Assembly (NCBI GenBank): GCA_002401545.1
Contig: NVTJ01000003.1
Location: forward strand, 21,990 to 50,878
Length of the DNA stretch: 28,889 nucleotides
Source of the DNA: Alphaproteobacteria bacterium
GTDB lineage: Bacteria; Pseudomonadota; Alphaproteobacteria; Sphingomonadales; Emcibacteraceae
Direction of reading: 5' to 3'
Both the position numbers and the translations under genes were made by a program. The notes beneath the pieces were generated by a model that saw only the letters and a program-made list of their open reading frames with translations, did not search any database and was not told the DNA's origin. Shown in pieces: positions 7,773-15,389 of this stretch (the first letter of the stretch is position 1; the number at the start of each line of letters is the position of its first letter).

Positions 7773-9008
7773 ATGATTAAAAACATTCTGAACGCAACAG
7801 TATCCACTATGGTTATAGCCCTAACATTTTCCGTCCCCGGAGCCAATGCCCAGGAAATGCCGGACAGGGAAGAGCTGTGGAAAATGATCCTGCAACAACA
7901 GGAACAGATCAAAAAACTTGAGGCTGTTGTTGGCGTTACAAAGGCAAAAATTACCAAAAACGAGGAAAAGATTGAAGCGACCGGGGCCATGATTGATCAG
8001 GTCTCAGCTTCCGGCGGTCAGAGCACAACCACTGTTGGTGGTTACGCAGAACTGCATTATAATGGCGGCAAGGCGGATCAGATTGATCTGCACCGCTATG
8101 TTATGTTCCTCGGCCATGAATTCAGTGACACTATTCGTTTCTATAGTGAACTGGAAGTGGAGCATGCCATCTCCGGTGAGGGCAAGGTCGGAGAAGTAGA
8201 GGTGGAACAGGCCTTTGTTGAATTTGACCTGAATGAAAATCACATGGCCGGCGTTGGCGTACAGCTAATTCCGGTGGGATTCCTGAACGAGACCCACGAA
8301 CCCCCCACATTTTACGGGGTTGAACGCAATAATGTTGAAAAAAACATCATCCCGGCCACCTGGTGGGAAGCAGGTATCAAACTAAGCGGTAACCTGAATG
8401 AAAGCTTCAGCTATGACCTGATGATGCATTCCGGCCTGGACACCACAGGCAAGGGGTATAATATCCGCAGTGGCCGCAAAAAAGTCGGAAAGGCACCGTG
8501 GAAAAATACCGCCTTTACCGCACGGATGAGCTGGCACGCAATTCCCGGCGTGGAAATCGGTGCAACATTTCAGTATCAGGACGACATTACACAAAGCAGT
8601 ACCGCCGATGAGAATGCCTCTGCCACCCTGTTCGAAATCCATACAGATGTCAGGCGGGCAACAAGTGAAAATACCACCATTGGTTTTCGGGCCCTCTTTG
8701 CCCAGTGGAATGTCAATGCCGATGCGGCGGACGTTATTGGTCGTGATATACAAAGAGGCTGGTATGTGGAGCCATCCTACAAAGTCACGCTTGATAATGA
8801 CCATGCCGTTGGTGTCTTTGCCCGTTACAGCCAATGGGATAACGAGGCCGGAGATAATATAGACAGCGCCTTCAGACAGACCAGCTTTGGCATCAACTAC
8901 TGGCCCAATGAATATGTGGTTCTGAAACTGGATTACCAGATAGACGATTTTGATGATGGTTCAAAAGAAGATAATCGGATCAATTTGGGAATTGGACTTC
9001 AGTTCTAG
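7773..9008 (+). CDS. Outer-membrane porin with periplasmic coiled coil (OprO/P-like)
   Basis: A 411-residue outer-membrane protein. It has a Sec signal peptide cleaved after ANA (about residue 26). A coiled coil follows at about 30-70 (REELWKMILQQQEQIKKLEAVVG), as in trimeric phosphate-selective-type porins. The rest alternates short amphipathic strands and turns typical of a beta-barrel (VGGYAELHYNG, FYSELEVEHA, VEQAFVEFDL, GVGVQLIPVGF), and the protein ends in Phe (IGLQF), the usual BAM recognition signal. GAGGAAG lies 5 bases before the ATG. Genes for an FMN-binding protein and a PepSY membrane protein follow directly, and a Fur-like site lies upstream, so the substrate may be an iron complex rather than phosphate. 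The substrate cannot be read from sequence. Confidence 0.8.
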   Translation: MIKNILNATVSTMVIALTFSVPGANAQEMPDREELWKMILQQQEQIKKLEAVVGVTKAKITKNEEKIEATGAMIDQVSASGGQSTTTVGGYAELHYNGGKADQIDLHRYVMFLGHEFSDTIRFYSELEVEHAISGEGKVGEVEVEQAFVEFDLNENHMAGVGVQLIPVGFLNETHEPPTFYGVERNNVEKNIIPATWWEAGIKLSGNLNESFSYDLMMHSGLDTTGKGYNIRSGRKKVGKAPWKNTAFTARMSWHAIPGVEIGATFQYQDDITQSSTADENASATLFEIHTDVRRATSENTTIGFRALFAQWNVNADAADVIGRDIQRGWYVEPSYKVTLDNDHAVGVFARYSQWDNEAGDNIDSAFRQTSFGINYWPNEYVVLKLDYQIDDFDDGSKEDNRINLGIGLQF

Positions 9009-9032
9009 CAGGGTTAGGGCTATATAGAAATA

Positions 9033-9587
9033 ATGCGCTTGCTCTTGTTCATATTATTTTCGATACCGTTGCTCTCCCCTGCCCTGCTATGGGCCAAAAG
9101 CGCGCCGGTAGAGGAAAACTATCTGAAAGCGGAAGATTATATTTCTGCGGCCCTTGGCAGGCAGCCGGAGAAACCCGGTATCATCTGGATTACCAAAGAT
9201 ATCAAGCCCCATATCAGAAAAATTTTGAGGAAAAAAGTTTTTCCCCTGCGCTATCGTTACTATCGCCACGGCAACCGCACTGTATGGATACTGAATGTGG
9301 TGGGCAGAACCATGCCCATCACAACTGGCATCACTATAGAGGACAGTAAAATTATTGACCTGACCGTCCTGACCTACCGGGAAAGCCGGGGATCGGAAAT
9401 TCGTTTTCCCGCTTACAGCAATCAGTTTAACAATGTTGAACTGGACGAAAAACTGCGTCTATCCAAGCCAATCAATGGCATTTCGGGGGCCACTATGTCG
9501 ACAAATGCCATGAAAAAAGCCAGCCGTCTGGCCCTGTATTTACATAATAAAGTTCTGGAAGAAAATGTCCCGCAAGAACAAAAATAA
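9033..9587 (+). CDS. Exported FMN-binding-domain protein, predicted ApbE flavinylation target
   Basis: A 184-residue exported protein: signal peptide MRLLLFILFSIPLLSPALLWA, then an FMN_bind domain as in NqrC, RnfG and NosR. The flavinylation motif is SGATMST at 151-157, with Thr154 as the predicted residue carrying phosphoester-linked FMN, added by ApbE. The preceding strands (VWILNVVGRTMPITTGITIEDSKIIDLTVL is split over about 84-113) fit the FMN_bind fold. Its last 23 bases overlap the PepSY gene, so the two are translationally coupled. In known modules such a domain passes electrons between a membrane reductase and an extracytoplasmic acceptor; here the partner is the PepSY protein. The acceptor is unknown, with ferric complexes a reasonable guess. 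Confidence 0.88.
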   Translation: MRLLLFILFSIPLLSPALLWAKSAPVEENYLKAEDYISAALGRQPEKPGIIWITKDIKPHIRKILRKKVFPLRYRYYRHGNRTVWILNVVGRTMPITTGITIEDSKIIDLTVLTYRESRGSEIRFPAYSNQFNNVELDEKLRLSKPINGISGATMSTNAMKKASRLALYLHNKVLEENVPQEQK

Positions 9588-10338
9588 TAATGCAAGCACA
9601 CATAAAACCATCCGGCGATGGCACCGCTGGGTGGGCTATACTTCGTTATTTTTTGTGCTGATCTTAAGTATTACCGGCCTGATCCTGAATCGTGCTGAAA
9701 AATTCAGCCTCAATCAGATCATGATCCAGAATGACCTGATATCATCACTATATAGCCAGCCGCCAAGTGCCCCGCCCGTGCATTTCAAGGCCGGTGATGA
9801 TTGGATTAGCTGGCTTGAAGGGCGGATATATCTGTCGGGGAACCTCATCGGCCAAAACTCAAGCCCACTCGTTGGCGCGGCCCTGTTGAATGACCTGATT
9901 ATCGCCCCGACAAAAGACAGCCTGTCTCTTTATTTAACGGACGGGTCCCTTGTTGAGATAATGGACAGTTCAAGCCTGCCCGGTGAAATTACGGCAATCG
10001 GTCACCCCACGACGGATAGTATCCTGATCGAAACCTCAAACGGCATTTATAAGGCGGATGCGGCTTTCATTTCATGGCAGAAAATGTCAGATACAGTCGC
10101 GCTTTCACCTGTCCTTGCCCTTCAACCGCCGGATCAGATCAGTGAAAAAATAATGCAGGACTTCAGGGGACAGGGCGTAACCCTGTCCCGCCTTGTCCTT
10201 GATCTGCATTCCGGTCATATTATGGGATCATTTGGTCCTTATATTATGGACTTGGCGGCATTAAGCCTTATATTCTTGGGTGTTACCGGCCTGATGCAGC
10301 GCAAGCGCAGTGACAAGGACCGACGTAAGAAAAAATAA
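9565..10338 (+). CDS. PepSY-type membrane protein, probable heme-ligating electron-transfer partner
   Basis: A 257-residue protein with two transmembrane segments, at about 23-41 and 227-244, enclosing a periplasmic region of about 185 residues. The N-terminal RRWHRWVGY (His20) and the C-terminal LDLHSGHIMG (His215, His218) match the histidine motifs of PepSY_TM proteins, where they are thought to hold heme at the membrane. The C-terminus is strongly basic (RKRSDKDRRKKK) and cytoplasmic. The ATG lies inside the FMN-binding gene (23-base overlap). Together they resemble a reduced ferric-reductase-like unit: a membrane heme protein handing electrons to a covalently bound FMN. The full PepSY_TM family has more membrane helices, so this is a short form. 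The function is inferred from motifs and neighbours. Confidence 0.72.
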   Translation: MSRKNKNNNASTHKTIRRWHRWVGYTSLFFVLILSITGLILNRAEKFSLNQIMIQNDLISSLYSQPPSAPPVHFKAGDDWISWLEGRIYLSGNLIGQNSSPLVGAALLNDLIIAPTKDSLSLYLTDGSLVEIMDSSSLPGEITAIGHPTTDSILIETSNGIYKADAAFISWQKMSDTVALSPVLALQPPDQISEKIMQDFRGQGVTLSRLVLDLHSGHIMGSFGPYIMDLAALSLIFLGVTGLMQRKRSDKDRRKKK

Positions 10339-10355
10339 ACAAATAAGGGATTACT

Positions 10356-11171
10356 GTGACATTACTGCAAATTATCGTGCTGGGCATTGTTCAGGGTATT
10401 ACTGAATTTCTACCCATCAGCTCATCCGGGCATCTTATTCTGGTTCCCGCCTTGACCGATTGGCCGGATCAGGGGCTGTTGATGGATGTGGGGGTTCATA
10501 TGGGAACCCTGATGGCAGTTATTCTCTATTTCCGATCCGATGTGGCCCGGATGGTCATCGCATTCTGGCATATGACAACTTTCAATAAAAACGCCAATCA
10601 ACAGGATAAACGGTTGATGATAGCTCTTGTCCTGTCAACCATACCCATTGTCATTATTGGAGAACTGGTTTCAAAAATGGGCTGGAATAACACCTGGCGC
10701 ACCCTGGAGATCATTGGCTGGACCAGCATTATCTTTGGAATTCTACTCTATATTTTGGATAAAAAATCCACAATTACAAAGAAAATAACAGATCTGCGCT
10801 ATGGCCATGCCATGATCATCGGTTTTGCTCAGGTGATCGCCATCATTCCCGGTGTCAGCCGGTCCGGCATTACCATGACAGCGGCCCGGGCATTGGGATT
10901 CAGCCGCACGGAAGCCGCCCGTTTTTCCATGCTGATGTCCATTCCAACCATTCTCGCAGCCGGAACTCTGGCGGGGATGGAACTTGTAAAAAGCGGTGAT
11001 ATGGCGCTAAAAACCGATATCTTTCTGGGCGCAGGATTGTCTTTTGTCACAGCCCTGCTGGCCATTGCCGGCCTTATGAAATGGCTGCAAAAATCCAGCA
11101 TGACGCCCTTTGTCATTTATCGAATCATTCTTGGAGTTGGATTACTTGGTCTGGTTTATGGCCTGAACTGA
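10356..11171 (+). CDS. uppP: Undecaprenyl-diphosphate phosphatase UppP (BacA)
   Basis: A 271-residue inner-membrane enzyme that dephosphorylates undecaprenyl diphosphate to recycle the lipid carrier for peptidoglycan and polysaccharide synthesis. The hallmark motifs are present: GIVQGITEFLPISSSGH (10-26, catalytic Glu17 and His26) and PGVSRSG (165-171, with Arg169). Length and the many hydrophobic segments are normal for the BacA family. The start is GTG at 10356 with AAGGGA about 6 bases ahead. It follows the PepSY gene by 17 bases and may be read from the same promoter. The stop codon is directly adjacent to the stop of the convergent PAS gene, with no base between. Confidence 0.96.
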   Translation: MTLLQIIVLGIVQGITEFLPISSSGHLILVPALTDWPDQGLLMDVGVHMGTLMAVILYFRSDVARMVIAFWHMTTFNKNANQQDKRLMIALVLSTIPIVIIGELVSKMGWNNTWRTLEIIGWTSIIFGILLYILDKKSTITKKITDLRYGHAMIIGFAQVIAIIPGVSRSGITMTAARALGFSRTEAARFSMLMSIPTILAAGTLAGMELVKSGDMALKTDIFLGAGLSFVTALLAIAGLMKWLQKSSMTPFVIYRIILGVGLLGLVYGLN

Positions 11172-11630
11172 TTATGTATAAAAATCAAGGGCGGAAATAA
11201 TGATATCCACATTCTCATTATCACTGGACAGAGGCAGGGTAAGGGTGGAATAATATTTAATATCCTCCGACTCTATGGGATGTTCACACTCACAGTAATA
11301 GGCCTGTCTGGTTTTGACCAGATTGGTCAAGCGTTCTATAATATCGCCAGTAAAAGAAAACTCATCCAGATTCACATTTGTGCCTTCGCGTTCAAAAGCC
11401 CGGACAAGGTTAGTGCCAAACAGCCTCACCTTGAAATGCGGCACGTCGCCGGCAATAACATCCGCCATCCAGATAGAGGACAGAAGATGTGGAATATCCG
11501 TCGGATTTAAATCCTTGCGGCAGGGCATCAAAAGATCGCCTTTGATCTTCTGCCAGTAGGCAAATAAATCACGCTGTTTATCCGATGTAAAACTCAGCGG
11601 GTCTAAAGCTGGTGTTTTGTTATCATACAA
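11172..11630 (-). CDS. Single PAS-domain protein (PAS_5 family)
   Basis: A 152-residue cytoplasmic protein made of one PAS-like domain of the PAS_5 type common in alphaproteobacteria: RDLFAYWQKIKGDLLMPCRKDLNPTDIP is the typical opening (about 20-47), followed by VRLFGTNLVRAFEREGTNVNLDEF (about 68-91). No output domain is present, so it may sense a ligand and act on a partner. The start is TTG at 11630. An upstream in-frame stop lies at 11634-11636, and no ATG occurs in frame until the domain is lost, while GAGG sits 9 bases before the TTG. A 16-bp perfect palindrome lies just upstream. The gene abuts uppP tail to tail. The exact function is unknown. Confidence 0.8.
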   Translation of the reverse strand: MYDNKTPALDPLSFTSDKQRDLFAYWQKIKGDLLMPCRKDLNPTDIPHLLSSIWMADVIAGDVPHFKVRLFGTNLVRAFEREGTNVNLDEFSFTGDIIERLTNLVKTRQAYYCECEHPIESEDIKYYSTLTLPLSSDNENVDIIISALDFYT

Positions 11631-11642
11631 TTTCTATGCCTC

Positions 11643-11658
11643 ATATGAAATTTCATAT
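11643..11658. promoter_or_regulatory. Perfect 16-bp palindrome upstream of the PAS gene
   Basis: ATATGAAATTTCATAT is a perfect 8+8 palindrome with no spacer. On the minus strand it is followed directly by GAGG and, 8 bases on, by the TTG start of the PAS gene. It could be an operator for a dimeric regulator or a weak hairpin covering the ribosome-binding site. No regulator gene lies beside it. Confidence 0.4.
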
Positions 11659-11675
11659 ATACCATAAAGTAACCA

Positions 11676-11712
11676 GATAGTTAAAATAGTCAATGCCGGT
11701 TAATAAACTATC
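11676..11712. repeat. Imperfect inverted repeat after the penicillin acylase gene
   Basis: GATAGTT (11676-11682) and AACTATC (11706-11712) are complementary with a 23-base spacer, and CC/GG pairs could extend the stem beyond an A-A mismatch. It lies 20-56 bases after the penicillin acylase stop. It has no T-run, so a classical terminator role is not supported. Confidence 0.25.
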
Positions 11713-11731
11713 AGGAACCATCCTTAACGCC

Positions 11732-14164
11732 TCAATGGTGTTTAATCGGCAGAATATATGTCCGTTCGCTATGGCTGTCAACATCTTGCTTATAAAGCCA
11801 TGTCTGTTTCTTTTGCAACTTTTGATACATTAAATACTGGTCATCAAAATGTTTCGCTTTTTCACCATCTGGCTTGATGAAGCCACTTTGCCCCGGGGGA
11901 ACGACTTCATATCCTGTGGGTCCGGATTTTTTGAACACGGTCATGTTATTTTCAGTACCCCTGTTCATATCCGGCATATCCTCGCGCATGGTGGCGGGGA
12001 GTGACTGGGGAATACCCATGAAATTAACATGATTAAAGCGTGTTGCCGGAACCGGCAAATGCCACCGGGATATATCACGACCATATTGGGCTGTAAGGTT
12101 ATTTATGGTCCGGTCAAGGGCCATTATCCAGATATCATCAGCACTTCTGCCGTTCAGGAAATCATAGTCACTACGCCCTTGCAGCACCTCAAAAAGCAGC
12201 TTTAACCCGACAGATATATTATGGCTGCCAATGGTCGGCTTGTCCGCTGTGGGATAGCCGGTCACGCGGGCAATGATACCCCCGATTTTACCGGGCAGGT
12301 CATCGGAGAGAACAGAGGTCATCATCTCGCCCAGCCAAGCCCGGAAGATGGCATTTCCGGGATGCTTATAGCTGTTACCCGCCGAGTTGAATGTCCCGTC
12401 CCCCGTTGTTTCTGAAAAACTTCCATCCCAGTTGAAAAGCACTTCCCGGACAGAGGCATATAGGGGATTCCCGCTCTGGTGCTTTTCCAAAGCTGCTAGC
12501 ATGAGGGGTTTGAAATATGTGGCATTTGGGTCTGTAAAAGCCGCCCGCATCATCAAATTCCAGGCGGCATCAGGGGTCATCCTGCCCGCTTTCTTTACCG
12601 CATCATCAATGGTTTTAACCCGGTCCGCTTCTGACCAGGAAGCCCACCATTCATCGGGGTTGTCAACACCGGCGCCGGGCTTGTTGTTCCAGTTCGCAAT
12701 ATAGTGGCTTGAAGGATTGAGTTTCTGAGGATTTTTTGCCGGGGACTGAATGGCAACCCAGTCCATATCACCCTCTCCACTTACCGGAAGGCGGTTATCA
12801 TGGCCCTTTGCCCTTACGGGATATGCCCCCATTGAGCCATAGCCGATATTGCCTTTTTTGTCGGCAAAATACCAGTTCACATTCAAAGCGGATTTGCTGA
12901 CAGCCTTTATCCATTCCGCGTGGTTTCTGGCTCTCGTGGCTTCTATCCAGCCGGTCAGGGTATCAAGTTCACGGCCTGCCCATCCCCGCTTCTTGGCAAA
13001 AGCATACTGCTTGTTCATATGGATTACGGGACCATGGATACTATTCAGTGCCGTAAATTCCATGTCCTCACCATCTTTGACTTTTATAATTTCTTTCCGC
13101 GCGCGCAGGGTCTTCCATTGGCCGTTATATTTATATTGCCTTGGGTTTTCCGGGTTCAGGGTTTCACGGAAAATATCCACATTATCCATCACGGCCCAGG
13201 TACTGCCCCAGGTTATATATTTGTTATAGCCAAACATGGGCAGAGGGTATCCCAGCGGGGCATTGCCAACCGCATCCCAATTCGGAGAATGAAAACCGAC
13301 AGAATAAGTATATGCCGGGGCGTACCAGCCAAACTGTGGCCCGTTGATCAAAACTGATTTAGCCCCTATAAGCCGTTCCGGCCCGAGAACAAGCGCATTG
13401 CTAAAACCATGACCTCTTGTTTGCAGAAAATCATCACTATCTCCACCGCCACTATATTCTCCCTGCCGGGATGAAAACCCGTTACCGGATAGTTTTTGCC
13501 AGTCCCCAGCGGGAATAGTTGTCGGCGCAAAGGAATTTTTCGTTGGGATCACCGCATTAAAAATTTTCCAGGCGTCCTCTTCACCGTGAGTTTCGATTAA
13601 GTCTGTCAGAAAAGACTGATTCTCCAGTTCCGTATTAAAATCCCCGAACCGCAGCAACATGGAACCGACAAACATCATGACCACATCATAGTCCGTCCAG
13701 AATTCAGGGCGGAATCCATTGACATTGAACTCATAAGGCATCAGCCTTTCCGGGTCAGCCAGCACACGGGAAATGCGGTCATTGATGCCTGCGGCAAAAC
13801 CCTCGAATAACTGCTTCATGTTGCCATCAAGAAGGGCGATATCTGCCTGAATATCCGCAGGCCAGAATAATGTTCTTTGCTTTCTGTCAAAAGCGATGAA
13901 ATCCTTGCCCAGCACCTCGGCAACTTCGCCCTGGGTTGATCTTTTAAGTATTTCCAGCTGATAAAGCCGGTCTTCCGCCAAAACATAGCCATATCCGTAA
14001 AAAAGATCATAATCATTCTTCGCATAGATATGCGGCGTGCCAAATGTATCCCGCTTGATCGTAATGTTGCTGCCCTGCAGGTCTGATGAGAAACCATCGT
14101 CCGTTGACAACATGAGTAATAACAGGCCGGCAACAGCAAACTGACCAAAATTTCCAAATATCAT
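11732..14164 (-). CDS. pac: Penicillin G acylase (penicillin amidase)-family N-terminal nucleophile hydrolase
   Basis: An 810-residue exported Ntn-hydrolase precursor that should self-cleave into an alpha and a beta chain and hydrolyse amides of phenylacetic or similar acids. A signal segment (about 9-20) precedes a mature start like that of classical penicillin G acylases: ITIKRDTFGTPHIYAKN, LFYGYGYVLAEDRLYQ, RSTQGEVAEVLGKDF. The nucleophile is Ser255 in RGHGFSNALV, giving a beta chain that continues INGPQFGWYAPAYTYSVG and TWGSTWAVMDNVDIF, with the oxyanion Asn in LNVNWYFAD. The C-terminus also matches (RGTENNMTVF, VPPGQSGFI, KQDV.SH.E). The Ser sits about 35 residues earlier than Ser290 of the E. 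coli enzyme, so the linker peptide is short. It lies 32 bases after the racemase gene, last in a catabolic operon. The natural substrate is unknown. Confidence 0.93.
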   Translation of the reverse strand: MIFGNFGQFAVAGLLLLMLSTDDGFSSDLQGSNITIKRDTFGTPHIYAKNDYDLFYGYGYVLAEDRLYQLEILKRSTQGEVAEVLGKDFIAFDRKQRTLFWPADIQADIALLDGNMKQLFEGFAAGINDRISRVLADPERLMPYEFNVNGFRPEFWTDYDVVMMFVGSMLLRFGDFNTELENQSFLTDLIETHGEEDAWKIFNAVIPTKNSFAPTTIPAGDWQKLSGNGFSSRQGEYSGGGDSDDFLQTRGHGFSNALVLGPERLIGAKSVLINGPQFGWYAPAYTYSVGFHSPNWDAVGNAPLGYPLPMFGYNKYITWGSTWAVMDNVDIFRETLNPENPRQYKYNGQWKTLRARKEIIKVKDGEDMEFTALNSIHGPVIHMNKQYAFAKKRGWAGRELDTLTGWIEATRARNHAEWIKAVSKSALNVNWYFADKKGNIGYGSMGAYPVRAKGHDNRLPVSGEGDMDWVAIQSPAKNPQKLNPSSHYIANWNNKPGAGVDNPDEWWASWSEADRVKTIDDAVKKAGRMTPDAAWNLMMRAAFTDPNATYFKPLMLAALEKHQSGNPLYASVREVLFNWDGSFSETTGDGTFNSAGNSYKHPGNAIFRAWLGEMMTSVLSDDLPGKIGGIIARVTGYPTADKPTIGSHNISVGLKLLFEVLQGRSDYDFLNGRSADDIWIMALDRTINNLTAQYGRDISRWHLPVPATRFNHVNFMGIPQSLPATMREDMPDMNRGTENNMTVFKKSGPTGYEVVPPGQSGFIKPDGEKAKHFDDQYLMYQKLQKKQTWLYKQDVDSHSERTYILPIKHH

Positions 14165-14196
14165 CCTAAATTCCTTTATTTTTAATTGTTAACAGC

Positions 14197-15363
14197 TCAG
14201 GCAGTAAAAACCCCGGCTTTGGTAAATTGTTCCATCTGGTCTTCACCAAAGCCAAACTCAGTGACCAATATCCCATTATGTTGCCCCACGGCACAGCCCT
14301 TGAACAGAAATTGTGCCGGGCTTTCCGACATTTTGACAGCACAACCAACCTGCCTGATACCATCAACCTCCACAATCATTTTACGGGCGTGCAATTGCTC
14401 ATGCTCACAGGCCTCGGACAGGGTCAGCACAGGCTCAACGCAGGCATCAATGGATTTAAACAAAAGCAGACATTCTGCATAACTTTTGCTTTTAAAATAC
14501 CCGGCGATTTCACGCTTGAATTCAACTTGTTGCTCAGGGTCAGATGAAAAGGCCGATTCAACAAGATCCGGCCGGTCCAATGCTGCACATAAGGCCTGCC
14601 TGAATTTAGGCTCCAGACTGCCAACCGAGAAATAACGCCCATCACTGGTTTCATAATAATCATAAAATTGCCCGCCATTAAGCAATTCCTGCTCCGGCCC
14701 GGCTTCTATGCCTGCCCCCAAACAGCTCGAGGCGGAGACGGCATTAAGGGTAAAGGCTGCATCGGTCATGCTGATGTCAATATATTGACCCTTTCCCGCC
14801 TCACTGCGGTGGATGACCGCCGCCAGCAGGCCTGCCACCAGATGCAGGGAGCCACCCGCAAGGTCGGCAATCTGGGTACCTGCAGGAACCGGGGCCTGAC
14901 CTTTTCGCCGGCTATGATCCTGAACCCCGGCAATGGCCAGATAATTATTGTCATGCCCGGCCCGGTCCCGGTAAGGGCCGCTCTGACCATAGCCCGTCAG
15001 AGAGCAATATATCAGCCTGGGATTAACCGCTTTCAAGGCATCATAGCCCAGACCGAGTTTATCCATGATGCCAGGGCGGAACTGTTCAACCACGATATCA
15101 TAGTCTCTGATCAGGCGTTTTATGATCCTTATGGATTCCGGTTTTTTCAAATTCAGGCTGAGTGATCTTTTTGACCGGTTGATATAACGGTGCAGATAGG
15201 AACTATCGCCGTCTTTTGCTCCCAACTCACGGCTAAGTTCCGGGCGGGCGGGGGACTCAATCCGTAAAACCTGCGCTCCTAAATCTGCCAGCATCAACGT
15301 GCCAAATGGTCCCGGCAGCAGCGTCGAGAAATCCAGTATTTTCAGAGATGAAAGTGCAGACAT
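14197..15363 (-). CDS. Alpha-methylacyl-CoA racemase (CaiB/BaiF class III CoA-transferase fold)
   Basis: A 388-residue cytoplasmic enzyme of the family III CoA-transferase fold. Residues match the racemase branch: His137 in AGHDNNYLAIAG, Asp167 in IADLAGGSLHLVAG and Glu251 in VGSLEPKF. These correspond to His126, Asp156 and Glu241 of the mycobacterial alpha-methylacyl-CoA racemase with an almost constant offset. True transferases such as formyl-CoA transferase use one catalytic Asp instead. The expected role is interconversion of 2R and 2S methyl-branched acyl-CoAs so that a stereospecific dehydrogenase can act on them; the next gene upstream encodes an acyl-CoA dehydrogenase. GAGGA lies about 7 bases before the ATG. 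Branched-chain, sterol side-chain or aryl-propionate substrates are all possible. Confidence 0.87.
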   Translation of the reverse strand: MSALSSLKILDFSTLLPGPFGTLMLADLGAQVLRIESPARPELSRELGAKDGDSSYLHRYINRSKRSLSLNLKKPESIRIIKRLIRDYDIVVEQFRPGIMDKLGLGYDALKAVNPRLIYCSLTGYGQSGPYRDRAGHDNNYLAIAGVQDHSRRKGQAPVPAGTQIADLAGGSLHLVAGLLAAVIHRSEAGKGQYIDISMTDAAFTLNAVSASSCLGAGIEAGPEQELLNGGQFYDYYETSDGRYFSVGSLEPKFRQALCAALDRPDLVESAFSSDPEQQVEFKREIAGYFKSKSYAECLLLFKSIDACVEPVLTLSEACEHEQLHARKMIVEVDGIRQVGCAVKMSESPAQFLFKGCAVGQHNGILVTEFGFGEDQMEQFTKAGVFTA

Positions 15364-15389
15364 AAATAATCCTCTTAAGGGGGGTAATG

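Noticed and set aside
11732..14164. Penicillin acylase considered as a beta-lactam resistance gene
   Set aside because: The enzyme family hydrolyses the side-chain amide, not the lactam ring, and the operon context is acyl-CoA metabolism.
14668..15165. Long plus-strand reading frame (165 codons) inside the racemase gene
   Set aside because: It is antisense to a gene with clear catalytic motifs, has no recognisable domain and no Shine-Dalgarno sequence; it is a shadow of codon bias.
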